Assembly: GCA_023416195.1 (NCBI GenBank)
Contig: JAEZID010000576.1
Coordinates: 1-6,412, forward strand
Origin: Pseudomonadota bacterium
GTDB taxonomy: Bacteria > Pseudomonadota > Alphaproteobacteria > Azospirillales > Azospirillaceae
Reading direction: 5' to 3'
Length of the DNA stretch: 6,412 nt
The notes below the pieces were generated by a model that had not been told where the DNA came from, searched no databases, and saw only the letters and a program-made list of their open reading frames with translations. Below are positions 6,240 to 6,412 of the stretch, piece after piece. The first letter of the stretch is position 1; each line of letters opens with the position of its first letter. Made by a program: the position numbers and the translations under genes.

Positions 6240-6261
6240 GGGGCAGGCCGTGGCCTGCCCC
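6240..6261. terminator. Strong hairpin terminator after the RM gene, likely bidirectional
   Basis: GGGGCAGGC (6240-6248) pairs perfectly with GCCTGCCCC (6253-6261) around CGTG, 28 bases after the TGA of the restriction-modification gene. In the + direction the following bases (GCATCTTGT) are only weakly T-rich. In the - direction the stem is followed by TTCTTGTTT, a better U tract. It therefore may serve transcripts arriving from both sides. Confidence 0.7.
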
Positions 6262-6412
6262 GCATCTTGTGCCCGCCGAAGCGAGCTTGTTAACGGCTGG
6301 ACCACGGTTTCCCATCGGCTAAAACAGGCAACGTTTCCAGCTTCGAAGAGAGTAGCAGAGCCCTTCACACGGTCAAGGGTTGTGATACGCTCCATCGCAA
6401 AGAGTTTCCGGC
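6262..6412. other. Downstream region without a recognised gene
   Basis: I recognise no gene, tRNA or insertion sequence end in these 151 bases. A - strand frame opens with ATG at 6395 (MERITTLDRVKGSATLFEAG) but runs through the terminator and into the antisense of the restriction-modification gene, so it is not convincing. One + strand frame (ATFPASKRVAEPFTRSR and onward) is open to the window edge and could be part of something continuing beyond it. Confidence 0.3.

Overview
The window looks like a piece of accessory or plasmid DNA from a GC-rich alphaproteobacterium. An Azospirillum-like member of the Rhodospirillales is the best guess, based on base composition, codon use and the type of replication protein; this is an impression, not a database result. 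All the genes I can support are on the + strand.

Layout. (1) 1-197 is the leader of a plasmid replication initiator. (2) 198-1232 encodes that initiator, of the RepA family Pfam calls 'plasmid encoded RepA protein'. (3) 1264-2315 is a broken gene for a YhcG/DUF1016-type PD-(D/E)XK nuclease. It has an in-frame amber codon at 1303 and a -1 frameshift in a G run at 1589-1592, so it is a pseudogene. (4) 2316-3022 is about 700 bases with no recognisable gene. Its first half holds one weak, unrecognised short reading frame. Its second half is rich in inverted repeats (2601-2856) and then becomes strikingly AT-rich (about 39% GC over 2821-3000), which probably includes the promoter of the next gene. 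(5) 3023-6211 encodes a 1062-residue single-polypeptide restriction-modification enzyme of the MmeI (Type IIL/IIG) kind. It has an N-terminal D-x9-E-x-K nuclease motif, a gamma-class adenine methyltransferase core (DPACGSGNF and NPPF) and a target-recognition domain (TRD). (6) 6240-6261 is a strong hairpin terminator, followed by 151 bases in which I recognise nothing.

How it fits together. The initiator would maintain the replicon. The MmeI-like enzyme would methylate host DNA and cut unmodified incoming DNA, which also makes the plasmid costly to lose. The dead YhcG-type nuclease is a relic of a second function often found near restriction-modification genes. No partition genes (parA/parB), toxin-antitoxin pair, transposase, tRNA, rRNA or CRISPR array could be recognised.

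The clearest unusual signal is inside the restriction-modification gene. GC content falls from about 73% to about 56% over the TRD and climbs back to about 72% after it, while the reading frame stays intact. This is what a swapped specificity domain would look like. The second is the cluster of inverted repeats between the pseudogene and the restriction-modification gene.
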